Source: Onthophagus taurus (lineage: Eukaryota; Arthropoda; Insecta; Coleoptera; Scarabaeidae). Taken from it: a DNA stretch of 64,000 nt. The stretch lies in NCBI RefSeq assembly GCF_036711975.1, contig NC_091972.1, positions 20,713,001 through 20,777,000 on the forward strand, in the 5' to 3' direction. The notes under the pieces were generated by a model. The model worked only from the letters and a program-made list of their open reading frames with translations, was not told the DNA's origin and did no database searches. A program made the position numbers and the translations under genes. Positions 9,890 through 21,490 of this stretch are shown here, one piece after another; position 1 is the stretch's first letter; the number at the start of each line of letters is the position of its first letter.

Positions 9890-11440
9890 AGGTAAGTGTT
9901 GAGTATCTTGTTTACTACTTTGACATGTTTGACACCCTTGGACATATTTTTCGATATCTGCATCTATGTTTTGCCAATATACATGTAAACGCGCCATGGA
10001 TTGCATTGCGGTTATTCCTGGATGTCTATCGTGAAGCATTTTGAGCGTTGGGTATTAAAGGCTTTTGGGAATACATATTCTTCCCTTCCACAAAATTAGG
10101 TCTTTCTTGCATGATAATTCTTCTCTTTTTTCATAAAAGGATCTTATTTCAGGTTTCACTCTATCTTTGTCTGGCCAATGGTTCTTAATATATGGAATCA
10201 GTTGTTGTAAAATTTTATCCCTTTGGATGTAAATCCGAATTTCTTTCATAGGCATATTTTTCACTCTTAAATGAAGTAGATGTCCATACTTAGGTAAACC
10301 AATTTTTTTATTCTTCGTAGTTTCCGTTTTCTCCTTCATGGTAACCTAGGTAAAACATCAGCTGTCTGATTTTCTTTTCCCGGTTTGTAGGTAACATCAT
10401 AGTTATAGTTATTTAAAATCATAGACGATTCCTAGCGATCTTCGGTGTTTCTCGATTCGAACTGAAAATCCGTTCCAACGGTTTATGGTCCGTTTGTAAT
10501 ACAAACTGTCTACGATATAAATATTGATGGAATTTAGTAACAGCATAGACTACCGCCAATGCTTCTTTATCTATAGTGGAATAGCGGTTTTCCACTTCAG
10601 GCATCTTATGTCATAATACTGCTCCAGCTCCCTTATCCGATGCATCACTACTTGCGTATAATGGAAGTTCTGAGTTATAATGAACCAAAGTAGGTTCATC
10701 TGTTAAGCTGTCTTTCAAAGTCATTAAAGGCTTTATCGTCATTTGGAGTCCACTCAAAAACAGTGTTTTTCTTTAAAAGCCGGTGTAACACTTAATTTGT
10801 ACAGTTTCTATGAACTTTCCGTAATATGTTATTAATCCCAGAACTGATCTTAATTCGGACACATTTCGTGGTGTTGGTATATCCTTTATTGCCTTAATAT
10901 GTTCTGAGGTTGGATGTAATCCAATTTTGTCTATTTTATGTCCTAAAAACTTAACTTCCTCCTGTAACCATGTACATTTTGTTTCCTGTGTGTTAATTCC
11001 TGCTTCTCGTAGTCTAGATAATACTTGTTTAATGCGTTTAATATGTGTTTGTTTGTCTGGTGCTGTTATCAGAATATCATCCAGATAACATACAACACCT
11101 GGTAATCCACAAAGGATTTGATCCATAGTTCTTTGAAATAAAGACGGTGCAAATGAAATTCCAAAAGGAAGGCGGGGTTTCTAAGCATAGTAGCCTTTAT
11201 GTGTTGCGACAACCAAGTATTTTCGACATTCAAGATGTACGGGTAATTGTAAATAAGCGTCCTTTGGATCTATTTTTGAAAAATGTACTCCTCCGCATAA
11301 TTTTGACGCTATATCTTCAAAACGGGGAAGTGGATAGTTGTCTACTTGTATATGTTGGTTTATGGTTACCCGGAAATCACCACATATCCGTATATTGCCA
11401 TTTGATTTTACTGCCAATAATTAGGGTTTTTTGAAAAATG
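9890..11440 (-). pseudogene. Ty3/gypsy retrotransposon pol remnant
   Basis: On the minus strand the pieces follow the normal pol order. Reverse transcriptase lies at 11417-11181 (GDFRVTIN, IDPKDAYLQLPV). Its catalytic YLDD box is in 11126-10773, followed by FLGHKI and LRSVLGLITYYGKFI. The RNase H tail with YSTIDKEALAVVYAV and TDHKPLERI is at 10604-10419. The integrase zinc-binding region with HDRHPGITAMQ and CQTC is at 10040-9905. Several stops and frame changes separate them. No LTRs, protease or integrase core are visible. This is an old fragment of the K02A2.6-like gypsy type and is not functional. Confidence 0.85.
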
Positions 11441-11930
11441 CTCACATATCATATCTATATTAACCTAGTGTGCCATGGAAACCAAGCCTTCTCAATGAGT
11501 TCTTGTCAAAGACTCACTTGTTTACGTCACTTGATGCATGTGAGACAACAAGAGTTATGATAATGATGTGCATAATAAAATTCAAATCAGCGTAATCTTT
11601 TCTGTATTGTTTTTGCCCGTGCTACAATCACTAATCCGATAAGTGCCAGAACAGCATTCCGGACTCCAAAAGGAGCAGGAACATCGGTATCGTTAGTATT
11701 CACATTTTCTGTTGTTTCTTACTGTTTGTGGCAATCAGGAATTAATGGAACATCCTCCCTTTCATCTTCATCTTCACCAAACATTGTTTCAGAGAGGTCG
11801 TCTCAATTAAGTGGTAAGAAACAACCTTGATACATTATTTTACTTCTATTAACATAGGCCCATATTAATTCAATTGCGTTAAATTTGACCAAGAGATTCG
11901 CAGAGGTACCACATCTTGTAACCGTATTGT
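11441..11930 (-). pseudogene. Possible transposase tail, unclassified
   Basis: Minus-strand reading from about 11930 gives FNAIELIWAYVNRSK, which resembles the LNPIELIW block near the end of DDE-type transposases, followed by an acidic DEDEREDVPLIPD stretch. It is short, broken by stops and next to a piggyBac fragment. It could also be part of the same decayed cluster. Nothing is recognised between 11441 and 11590. Confidence 0.3.
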
Positions 11931-11934
11931 ATCG

Positions 11935-12540
11935 GCTTTTCTTTTAAAAATTGGTTTGCCCTTGCTTGACAAAGTATGGAACCATACTTTCATCAATACT
12001 CAGCCTTTCTTGGAATTCTGAGTATTTCAAAAATTTTGAATTAAACATTTGCATAAATTGTCGTAATTTTGCAAATTTGTCGCCCGGACAAAGGTTATTA
12101 TAATCTGCAGAGTGAAGATTTTTATCAATTCGAATCTATTTCTTCTCATAGAATTCACTACTGCCATATTGCAAGATTCGGTTCCTAGCTCCTACCACAT
12201 TCTCCATCTAGGAACAATACGATAGCCAGATAATAGTAATATGACCAAAAAACACTTTATTTCTTCATTGGAAACTCGGAAATTAAGTTTACCCTTTTGC
12301 TGTGCATATAACGTTGTCATTTCTGCCAAAAATGATATATTACTATCATCAAGAAAAAGCTCAAAGCATTTCACCGGATCAGAAGGAATGGGTGTTGATT
12401 GCATCGGTTTCTCAAAGTTCGGAAACCCGTGCACAAGATCGGATTTTTGCCACATTCTCTTTTTCTGTAATTTTTTTTTGTATTTCTGACAAAGGTTCGT
12501 CGTCACTATTTGACTCTTCGTCAGTGTCGCTATCATCAAT
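11935..12540 (-). pseudogene. piggyBac transposase fragment
   Basis: The minus-strand frame at 12539-12192 carries the piggyBac N-terminal signature: a CFELFLDDSNI stretch, TTLYAQQKGKLNF, NEEIKCFLVILLLSGY and a proline-arginine turn. It continues downstream in broken frames through MRRNRFE and then an FAKLRQFMQMFNSKF-like stretch into LSIDESMVPYF, which holds the first catalytic aspartate. The later catalytic domain and cysteine-rich tail are missing. Confidence 0.75.
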
Positions 12541-14449
12541 TGTAAAAATTCGTCCTTTTTTTTGTAATTTTCACCATTCCTTTCAGCTTATTGATGTCGT
12601 TGCAGAAACTGCAGCAGTTTCAGCACCATCATCTGGAGAAATGATAAAAACATCAGCGGCCCAAAAATTTTCGTCCTCTCTATTATTTGAATGAGTTCTT
12701 GTGACTGGTATGAAATTATTAAAAATCTTTATGGACCTGTTTATGCCCATAGTTCCAATATTGGACCTTTTATAATAGTGCGGAGATGTAATATGAAATC
12801 CAGTAAATTAGGCCATTTGAGATGTACTTCGAGAGTTTTCAATCCTGTCAAAGACTTTGCTGTAGTCAGTATAAGTAGTATAGCTGTGAGGGTTCTGGGA
12901 CCGAGAACGCTCTATGGCATACCTGATGGCATTGGGGGGTTACCACTCTTCAGAAGGGTACTTTTTGTGCATGCAACCCTTGGTTTGCTGAACAACTACA
13001 GCGAAGAAGATCTTACCGGACCTTACCTGTAGCTCTAACGTCACAAAATTTATCTAGCAGAGGTCAACAAAGTTATTTAGGTCAATGGCGGGTTATCCAA
13101 TTTTTGTTACAGTTCGATATTTGCACTCAGGACATGTACATTTTTGACTTTTTACTCTAGTAGTGGTGGATAAGCGTGCTAACCAAGTGATGCATGGTTA
13201 TGAATAAGCGATGAACATAATTCTATAATTTATACAATAGAGAGTTTTTGATATGGTAATTAGTAGAGCACCCTAGAGGATTAATGTTTTCTGTTCACCT
13301 GATCTAACCAGGATAGATTTAGTTTTACTTGCAAATATCTCTAACAGTAAGAGGAATATTGTCATATTGATGGGCATGACTTGTAACACTTTAAAATCTC
13401 TGCATACATCATTTATGTACAAGGATGAACCTCATAAAAATCTGCCACTCAGAGCCTCACAATGGTAAAGATTTCCTTTGAGGCCACACAAAGCATTGAA
13501 ATTATGGAACTGTTGATACAACTTCATTTGTGCAATGAATCTGATGATTTTGAATCGGTTACAGCTAATGTATGTGGCCTAAGAAGCGACTAGATGTGTT
13601 TATAAAAAATGCTTATAAAATTTGAAATCTCATTATCTTTACAAGTAAAAAAATATAATATCAGAATTATTTAGAAAACACTTTGATAAGAATTAAAAAA
13701 CAGTAATTCCATTTTGGGGTCAATGAACTGATATTAAAACAGGTGGAATGATTAAAACTGTCAAGTGTTCATTTTGGAGCTTGACGCGTTATAATTTTTA
13801 CAGATAATAAAATTATTAATATCCTAAATTTTTAGATAACACTTTGATAAGAATCAATTAAAACAACAATTTCGGTTCGGGATCAATGACCTGATTTACA
13901 TAGGAAAAGCGACTCTAAATAATAAGAAAACCTAATTGTCTAAACCTAATTTTAGTAGTCTCAGAAACTACTAAAACTAAAGTATCAGTCCATCGTATCT
14001 CATTATGCCGATATAAACCAACGTGGCAAGAAAGAGAACATTTCCTGTTTTCGGTCTTTTGCCTAAGATTATCTAGTTGAGACTATTTAGTTAAATCTGC
14101 TGTTAACATTATTTGATTACATCCTCACTCCTAATCCACAACATCTCTTCCCCTCCTTCATTTCCATAACGAAGTGACAATAAATTTTGAACAGCAGATT
14201 CGTGTATTTGTGAACTCGTTGCCGCAACCTTATCAATTTTTTAGTAACACCCTTTTTTTCCTGGTTTCATTACACTTACTTTTCTGAGATTTTGTTTATA
14301 TGTCTGTGTAAGTACAATATTTAATCTTTTAAAAGCAGTATCTTGTCTTTTGTCTACAAAAGAACATGAAACACTACAATGAATTTATTGCATAGGTTTT
14401 CGATTTTACATATCGATCCGAATCAGGTTTCACTTTGTGGCAGGTTGTA
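12541..14449. other. Non-coding spacer with small internal repeat
   Basis: No supported gene. A weak minus-strand match, TDYSKVFDRI near 12850, looks like a scrap of reverse transcriptase. Two copies of an imperfect ~162-bp repeat occur at about 13672 and 13834, sharing ACACTTTGATAAGAAT and a GGGGTCAATGA/GGGATCAATGA block. Confidence 0.4.
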
Positions 14450-16530
14450 ATATTTGTGGCATGGCCAAACATTAAAATACAAGAAAAGTAGTGGAATTAC
14501 ACTGGCAAAACTCTTCTACCAGCAAAATTAGTCTGTTGCAAGGAGTGTGATCGCGGTATTTTGGGCGGCTAACGTCTTCGAACTCGGCCGAGATTATTTC
14601 TTCCATTCGTTTCAAGCAAAGTAAGCTTGATCTCACGTGTAACATGCTATTTAACAAGATACTTGTGGTCTGGCGAAACTTTAAAGTACAAGAAAATGAG
14701 TGGAATTACACTGACCAAAGTCTTCTACTAGTAGAATTTAATCAGTTGCAAGGAGTGTGATCTTGGTGTTTGTTTTACTTTGGGCGACGGACGTCTTCGA
14801 ACTAGTTCTTCCATCCGATTCTAGCAACCTAAGCTTGATCTCACGTGTAATATGCTATTTAACATGATTCACAAAGTCATGATGTTTGTGATACTTGTGG
14901 TCTGGCCAAACTTTAAACTAAAAGAAAATGAGTGGAATTACACTGGCCAAAGTCTTCTATCAGCAGAATTTAGTCTGTTGAAAGGAGTGTGATGTTGGTG
15001 TTTGGGATATTTTGGGCGGCCGACGTTTTCGAAGTCGACCGAGATTATTTCTTCCATTCGTTTAAAGGAAGGTAAGCTTGGTCTCACGTGCAATATGCTA
15101 TTTAACAAGATTCACAAAGTCCTGTTGTTTGTAATACTTGTGGCATGGCTAAACATTAAACTACAAGAAAAGTAGTGGAATTACACTGGCATAACTCTTC
15201 TACCAGCAGAATTAGTCTGTTGCAAGGAGTGTGATCGCGGTATTTTGTGGCATTTTGGGCGGTTGACGTCTTCGAACTCGGCCGAGATTATTTCTTCCAT
15301 TCGTTTCAAGCAAGGTAAGCTTGATCTCACGTGTAACATGCTATTTAACAAGATACTTGTGGTCTGGCGAAACTTTAAAGTACAAGAAAATGAGTGGAAT
15401 TACACTGGCAAAATCTTCGACCAGCAGAATTTAGTCAGTTGCAAGGAGTGTTATCTTGGTGTTTGTGGTACTTTGAGCGGCCGACGTCTTCGAACTCGGC
15501 CAAGATTATTTCTTCCATCCGATTCTAGCAAGGTAACCTTGACCTCACATGTAATATGCTATTTAACATGATTCACACAGTCATGGTGTTTGTGATACTT
15601 GTGTAATAAGTCAGAAAAAATGTATATATTAAATTCGGGGAAGTACAGAAATATTTTGGGAGTGAGGACAACGGATGAGGGACTCGCGAGAAGAGCAGAG
15701 AAAAAGAAGTTAGAGAGTTGGGAAGAAGAAGTTAGAGAGTCGAGAGGTAGAGTAGAGACGTGAGTAAAGTGTGGGTGTGAAAAGTGGAAAAGGCAAAAAG
15801 AGAAAAATAAGAGAAAAAAGCCAGGTGACAATCAACCAACAGAATGATGTGAGTACTGGATAGAATTATTTTTGTGTCTCTATACATATATTTGTTCTGT
15901 TTCTAAAAGAATAAATTAAAGTATTGTTGTCATTAATTGATTTAAAGTTTTATTTATTTTTCGTATTCATATTTTCTTTTTTTTGACATCCGCCGCTTGA
16001 TGCTTTCCCCTTGTCTTTTGACACACTTGACCACGTTACGAGGCTCCTATAAAGAGTGGACCCGAGGAGAATAACCTTCTCCGAGAATATATTCGAGGCC
16101 TCTTACCACCTAACGCTCGGGGGTGGTAACACTTGTGCTCTGGCCAAACTTTAAACTAAAAGAAAATTAGTGGAATTACACTGGCCAAAGTCTTCTACCA
16201 GCAGAATTTAGTCTGTTGTAAGGAGTGTGATCTTGGTGTTTGGGATATTTTGGGCGGCCGACGTCTTCAAAGTCGTCATTTCTTCCATCCGTTTTAATCA
16301 AGGTAAATTTGGTCTTACATGCATTATGCTATTTAACAGGTTTCACAGAGTTATGGTGTTTGCGATACTTGTGGTTTGGCCAAACTTTAAACTACAAGAA
16401 AATGAGTGGAATTACACTGGTCAGAGTCTTCTACCAGCAGTATTTAATCTTTTGCAAACAGTGTAGTCTTGGCGTTTATGATACTTGGGGCGATCGCTTG
16501 CTGCCGAGGCTCTGTAATTAATCTGAAACT
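14450..16530. repeat. Tandem array, ~217-241-bp units with higher-order period
   Basis: Units start with ACTTGTGGTCTGGCCAAAC or TTGTGGCATGGCCAAACA variants at about 14450, 14667, 14896, 15137, 15355, 15596, 16131 and 16368. They share GAGTGGAATTACACTGG, TTGCAAGGAGTGTGAT and TTTTGGGCGGCCGACGTCTTC. The 14450 and 15137 units share private differences, as do 14667 and 15355, giving a three-unit period of about 688 bp. A solo LTR interrupts the array at 15602. Open frames in this stretch are repeat translations, not genes. Confidence 0.9.
15602..16131. mobile_element. Solo LTR inside the tandem array, 530 bp
   Basis: The insertion begins TGTAATAAG and ends TGGTAACA, giving TG...CA termini. It is flanked by the 4-bp duplication cttg (15598-15601 and 16132-16135), the size used by Ty3/gypsy elements. 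It contains AATAAA at about 15910 and a GA-rich block. The tandem repeat resumes exactly after it. Orientation and parent element are unknown. Confidence 0.7.
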
Positions 16531-17186
16531 GGTCACCACATTGTGGTGCCTCGTCTTTGACAAGTAGGCTTCGTGATTAATATCTTATCAACCTAAACCT
16601 GGTCAAAACATAGGCTCACTACATTGTATAACTATAATATGATTTTCATAAAATTCGGACAATTTTAGCTTGATTTGATGTATCACAACCAACATCCTCA
16701 ATAAAATTAATTTCTAAATTACTGTTTTGTTTTCAGCCATTTTGGATTTGATTAACAATACTAAAATCGCAATATCTTTTGAATCACAACAACTAAAGAT
16801 ATTGAGTTTGGTGTCGTTATTGATGATTTTTAATCCCCCATCGATTTCTAATATCCAAAAATTACTTTTCCATAGAGGAGTTTCCATTAACTGAGGTTTT
16901 AATTATTGTCTTAAAACCGTCTTAAACTTAAAAACCGAGAAGATTCATTTTCAAACCTCAAACATTCCTGAATCTAAGATGATTTCACATAATTTTGGAT
17001 TTATCGATTGTGCAATATCATTTTAAATTCTAATCATTCTCTTAATTTCAAAGCAAAAATATAATAATGAGTAACTCAATCAATTTAGATAAGATAAAAA
17101 TGTCCTTAAAAATCATATAAATTTCCTAAGCAAAATCGATAGCAAATTGATTTAACTTTGACTTTTAAAATAGTAAGTTGTACAAA
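16531..17186. other. AT-rich upstream flank of the EcKinase-like gene
   Basis: No gene or clear repeat. It should hold the promoter of the gene starting at 17187, but no convincing TATA box or initiator could be assigned. Confidence 0.4.
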
Positions 17187-18589
17187 ATGGATATCGAAAC
17201 AAATGGTCAATGTTGTGTTGAAGAAAAAGAAAAAATCAACAAAAATGAAGGTAAATATTAATCACTTTTATTTATTATAATCAATTAATTTATTTCTTTT
17301 TGATAGAGGTATCAACACCTCCAAACATAAATGTTCTCCACGAAGATGTAAAAGATAACATTAAGCAGTACTTAGAAAATCAAGGATACACTAATATTAC
17401 TATAAAAGTTGAACTAGGAAGTAATTTAGGCGATAATTTTTTGGGTTTTATTGGAAAATTAACAATCACTTGCACCAACAACGAAAAAGAACAAAAAGAA
17501 TTTCATTGGATCGTAAAAACAGCGCCAAATTTGAGCGAACACAGAAGAATGATGGCCGTGGATACAGTTTACGCGAGGGAAGCTCACGTATACGAAAACA
17601 TATTCACATTATTTCAACAATTTCAACACGAAAAAAACATTTTAGAACCATTCGAGCAACACGCAGGGTTTATTTTGTCCTATCTAAATTTAAATAAAGA
17701 GAGCATCGTAATGAACGACATGAAACATATCGGCTATGTTATGCGCAATCGCAAAGATCCTTTAGATTTGAATCACGTGAAATTGGTTGTAAAATCTTAC
17801 GCAAAATTACACGCAATCAGTTACGCTTTAAAGGATCAAAAAATCGATGTTTTTAATAAATTAGTTGAATCGACGAAAGATATCATTAGTGAGTTTATGT
17901 TTACAGAAGAACAACTTAAAAATCAAACTCGTTTAAATGCGCTTGCTTTGGAGGCTTTAGATCCGGTTAAAGATGAAAAAGTTTTGAGTGGGTATCAAAA
18001 ATATCTTGATACTTATAAAGAGGTTTTACCAAAACTTTTAAAAGATACTAATAACAATCGATTTGTTATTGGGCACGGTGATAGTTGGGTAAATAATATG
18101 TTATGGAAATACGATACAAATATATGTAGCAAATTAAGCGTTAATGATGTACCAAAAAATGTTTGTTTACTCGATTGGCAAATGGCACGTTATGGCTCCC
18201 CAGCTTGCGATTTATCTTATTTCATTTTTACTTGCACCACTAAAGAATTAAGAGATAAACATTACGATGAAATAATTAAACTATATTATTACACGTTATG
18301 CGCGCATTCAATTGAATTAGGAACTAATCCCGAGAAATATTTAACTTTTGATGGGTTACAAGAGGAATTAAAAAGGTATTCCTTGATTGGATTGTTTACC
18401 ACGGTTATGGTTTTAACGGTTATAACAAGAGATACAAATGAAATTCCTGAATGGCGAGAGAAAGGCATTGATTCAGTAGCCGAAGAACTTTTTATGACAA
18501 AGAGTAAAAATGCTAATGAGTATAATGAAAGGGTTAGAGGAGTATTGGTGGATTATTATGAGAAAGGATATTTTGATGTTTTATTATAA
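17187..18589 (+). CDS. EcKinase-like (CHK kinase domain) protein, two exons
   Basis: Proteins of this insect-expanded family resemble choline and aminoglycoside kinases. Some phosphorylate ecdysteroids, and many others are unassigned or linked to detoxification. Exon 1 is 17187-17250 and exon 2 is 17307-18589, with a 56-bp intron (GTAAAT donor, GATAG acceptor). The product is 448 residues, in the usual size range. Key features are a nucleotide-binding N-lobe with KFHWIVKTAP-like FHWIVKTAP, the catalytic HGDSWVNNMLW (H278, D280, N285) and the metal-binding LLDWQMARYGSPACDLSYF (D311). The frame is intact throughout and codon use is AT-rich like the other host genes. A poly(A) signal is near 18651. 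It stands alone between the repeat array and a Ginger-like transposon. The exact substrate cannot be told. Confidence 0.88.
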
Positions 18590-18783
18590 AACCTTTCCTA
18601 AGAAATTCATAATAATTAAATGTAAATATAAAACTAAAATTATTTTCAATTAATAAAATATTCTTAATATCTCTGGCTTGGACGATTTTTTTGATTTAAT
18701 TCACATTTATCCATGTTGCAACTTAAATATTTCGAAATAGAAAATGTTTAAAACGTTTTACTTCCTAAAAATTATTTTATTTA

Positions 18784-18828
18784 TTCAGATTCTAGTTTCG
18801 GGTATCATCCCCATCATCAGTTTGAATC
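18784..18828 (-). ncRNA. Degenerate hammerhead-like motif
   Basis: On the minus strand: CTGATGA, a GGG/CCC stem II around GATGATA, GAAAC, TA, then GAA where GTA is expected. AUUCAAA before the core can pair with UCUGAAU after it. The base at the U16.1 position is changed, so it is probably inactive. It lies in 18590-18933, a spacer between the EcKinase-like gene and the Ginger-like element with no other feature. Confidence 0.35.
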
Positions 18829-18933
18829 TATATTATAAATGAAAATAGACAAAACACAAACTTGTCGAGACTAGACAAAAACTTAAGTCGTTGAAACTTT
18901 ATATTACGCGTGGTGTGTTGATATAATTATACA

Positions 18934-21490
18934 TGTTACAGTTAAAACGCGTTTTCGGTCAAAACTAGTTTTGACCACAAAATTCAGTTATAACTAGTTT
19001 TGACAGCAGTCTACTGTTAAAATACGTTTTGACTGACAATACTATTTTTATCTGAAAAATACCGGTCAAAAAGGGTTTTGACTGAGAGCGTTAGTCAAAA
19101 GTATATTCACCAGTAATTGCTAGGCAAAACTCTTTTTCGGTTAGAGGAGACGAGAGGGGGAGAGCAGAAGCATTAGTAGGTGAGAGATAGACTGGTGTGG
19201 ATGCTTGAGCAACAGGAAAGGAAGAAAAACCATCTGTTTTTTTTAATGTTTTTTTTTTGCATGAAATCTTGGTTAAATAAATCTTACAGGCATCTAAACG
19301 AAACTATTTATTTGCGCAACTTAAACTATTATAGCACTTAGAATTAGATAATAGTCATTTTTCTTACATAAACATTTATTATTGGTACAACCTTTAAAAC
19401 AAACACATCTTACATAACCTTGCCCTGTTCCTATAGAAGCTTTCCTGGCAGCTGTTCTTAAAGTAATTGTAACGTTTGGCACTTCATCACGACGGATGAA
19501 TTTTTCGCTACAGCCACCAAATTCTAACCTATTAAAGAAAAAGAAGAAAATCATAAAAATAAACGCATTTTTCACAACTCACGCCCCTACGGCTATACAC
19601 ATTTACATCTACTTAAGCCGATCATACACGGGCGACTTAATGTTACCTCTGTATGGCTGGGCTTGTATGTATGAGTATTCACCTGCAGTATAATTTGTCC
19701 AATATGCCATCCCTTGTACCAATCTTATATTGTTGCTCTGAACTCACTTCTAGTACAATTCCAATAATATTACGGAGTTCTGCCTTTCCTCTGTCCACGT
19801 CTGGAACTGGTATAGTAACGTTATCTCCGACATTCAATGGTGGATGTGATTGATCACTTGATTTTTTCATTCTTTCCGACTGCTTTGCCAAATTGTAATG
19901 AGCATCTTTCCTTGCTGTTCGTATTAATAATTCATCACTAGTACAAGGTGTGGCTCTCTCTTGATCTTTCTCTACCTCAGCAATTTCGCCTTCCTTTTCT
20001 ATTTTATTTCCTTCATCTTCCTTGTAATATTCGTCATTTTCTTCTCCACTTTCGTTCTCTTCAAATTCTGATTTATTTCAGTGATTGCAACCTGCAATTG
20101 TTCTTCATCTTCTAGTTTACTAATCACCTCTAAAGGTAAATTCGATGTCATTAGTCCCACTTTTGGTTCAGATCTAAACATTGTTCGATATGGAGATTGT
20201 TTTATGCCAGAATGAAATGCTCTGTTCTTCATAAATTGAACATATCTGAGCCCCTTAGACCAGTTAGTTCTTTTGTTGTCGTGCATCCAAGAGGCCAACA
20301 TATTTTCCACATCTTTCTTGGCTCGTTCAACAGATCCTTGACTTTGGCTATGACGCGGTTTTCCATTAACTAACTTTAATTCAGACCAGTAAGATGCTAA
20401 CTCTTTTAAAACTGAATTCACAAATTCTCTGCCGTTGTCTGAATGAAGAATGCATGGAGCTCCAAAAGTTAAAAAAATATCCAGCAAGTGATGCGTAACA
20501 TCTGTAGCTCTTTTTGTTTTAAGAGATCGTAAAACCACGAATTTAGTCAAATGATCTTGGTAGACCATAATAAATTTGTATTCACGGTCTGCTTGCGATT
20601 GCATGTCAATGAGATCGACTTGGCAACGACTGTTCATTTCGGTGTGGAGGATTGGTTTTAACACCAGTCCTTGCTTGCTCTTACTTTTCTTCCTCTGACA
20701 TACTTCGCACATGGATAAATATATATTGATCATTTCTTTTGTTACATTAGCATACTTCTTTGCCGTTTCATTCTTAAGTCTGTCACGGCCGCCATGTCCA
20801 ATAGAAATATGGGCAGCATCAATTATGTCGTAAATTTCTTCAGCAGGTAAAAAGTACTTCATGGGTTCCATTGTTGTAATTAATTTTTTAATTCCACAAA
20901 CTTTTATAACATTAAAACGTTTTAATCTATTATATTGTTTTGTAGTCTTTTTTCTGTTAATTTAATATCTTTAATCTCCATTATAAATTTTTCAAAAGTT
21001 TCTTTTGTCATCACATTAAAATGGCTATCTTTCGTTTCTTCGGTTGTTAAAAGTTTATGTAAAAATCTTTCCTTCTTCTCGTTTTCACTTATTTTTTCCT
21101 TACAAACACTTACCGTTTATTTTCACTTACTATTTTCACTTTTTTAGGTTAACTTATAACTTGCTTAATGCTATATACAGTGCGCGTCATATGTAACTCC
21201 CCCCCCATCTAATTTCCAAACGATTTGAAATATCGTAATGAGCAAAAACAAGTCGAATTTTATTTTTTATTAATCCAAAGATTTTCTTATCACAAACCGT
21301 TTATTATTATGGTTTTGACTGACACTCTTAGTCAAAACCCTCTATGACCGCTATTTTTCAGTTATAAATAGTATTGACCGATATATATCAGTCAAAACGG
21401 ATTTTGACCGAAGCTTGCAGTCAAAACTATTTTTGACCGATTTCTATGGTTAAAACTAGTTCTGACGGAGAACGAGTTTTAACTGTAACA
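18934..21490 (-). mobile_element. Ginger-like DNA transposon with ~180-bp terminal inverted repeats
   Basis: The ends TGTTACAGTTAAAAC (18934) and GTTTTAACTGTAACA (to 21490) are inverted. Similarity continues inward for about 180 bp, through repeated GGTCAAAACTAGTTTTGACC-like palindromes on both sides. Flanking tetramers are taca and tata, compatible with a diverged 4-bp target duplication. Inside, the minus strand encodes an integrase-type transposase. DNA transposons with retroviral-type integrase, long inverted repeats and 4-bp duplications define the Ginger group. Confidence 0.75.
19321..21110 (-). pseudogene. Integrase-type transposase (KRBA2/SCAND3-like)
   Basis: The coding order on the minus strand begins with an N-terminal helix-rich part from about 21110 (MTKETFEKFIMEIKDIKL) that shifts frame near 20930. 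The main frame follows at 20871-19999: a zinc-binding region (HISIGHGGRDRL, CEVCQRKKS) and an rve integrase core with DLIDMQSQAD (D1), HSDNGREFVN (D2) and the SQSQGSVERA stretch (E). Then come 19891-19679 (HPPLNVGDNV, VPDVDRGKAELRNI) and a cysteine-rich end at 19575-19321 (CVCFKGCTNNKCLCKK). This layout is that of the cellular KRBA2-like proteins and their transposon relatives. At least two frame breaks make it a pseudogene. Confidence 0.75.

Noticed and set aside
12691-13032. 113-codon open frame on the plus strand
   Set aside because: The composition is not protein-like, no family is recognised, and the opposite strand has a faint RT motif (TDYSKVFDRI) there. Treated as non-coding.
15245-16521. 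Several open frames of 79-108 codons
   Set aside because: They lie in the ~230-bp tandem array and are translations of its units.
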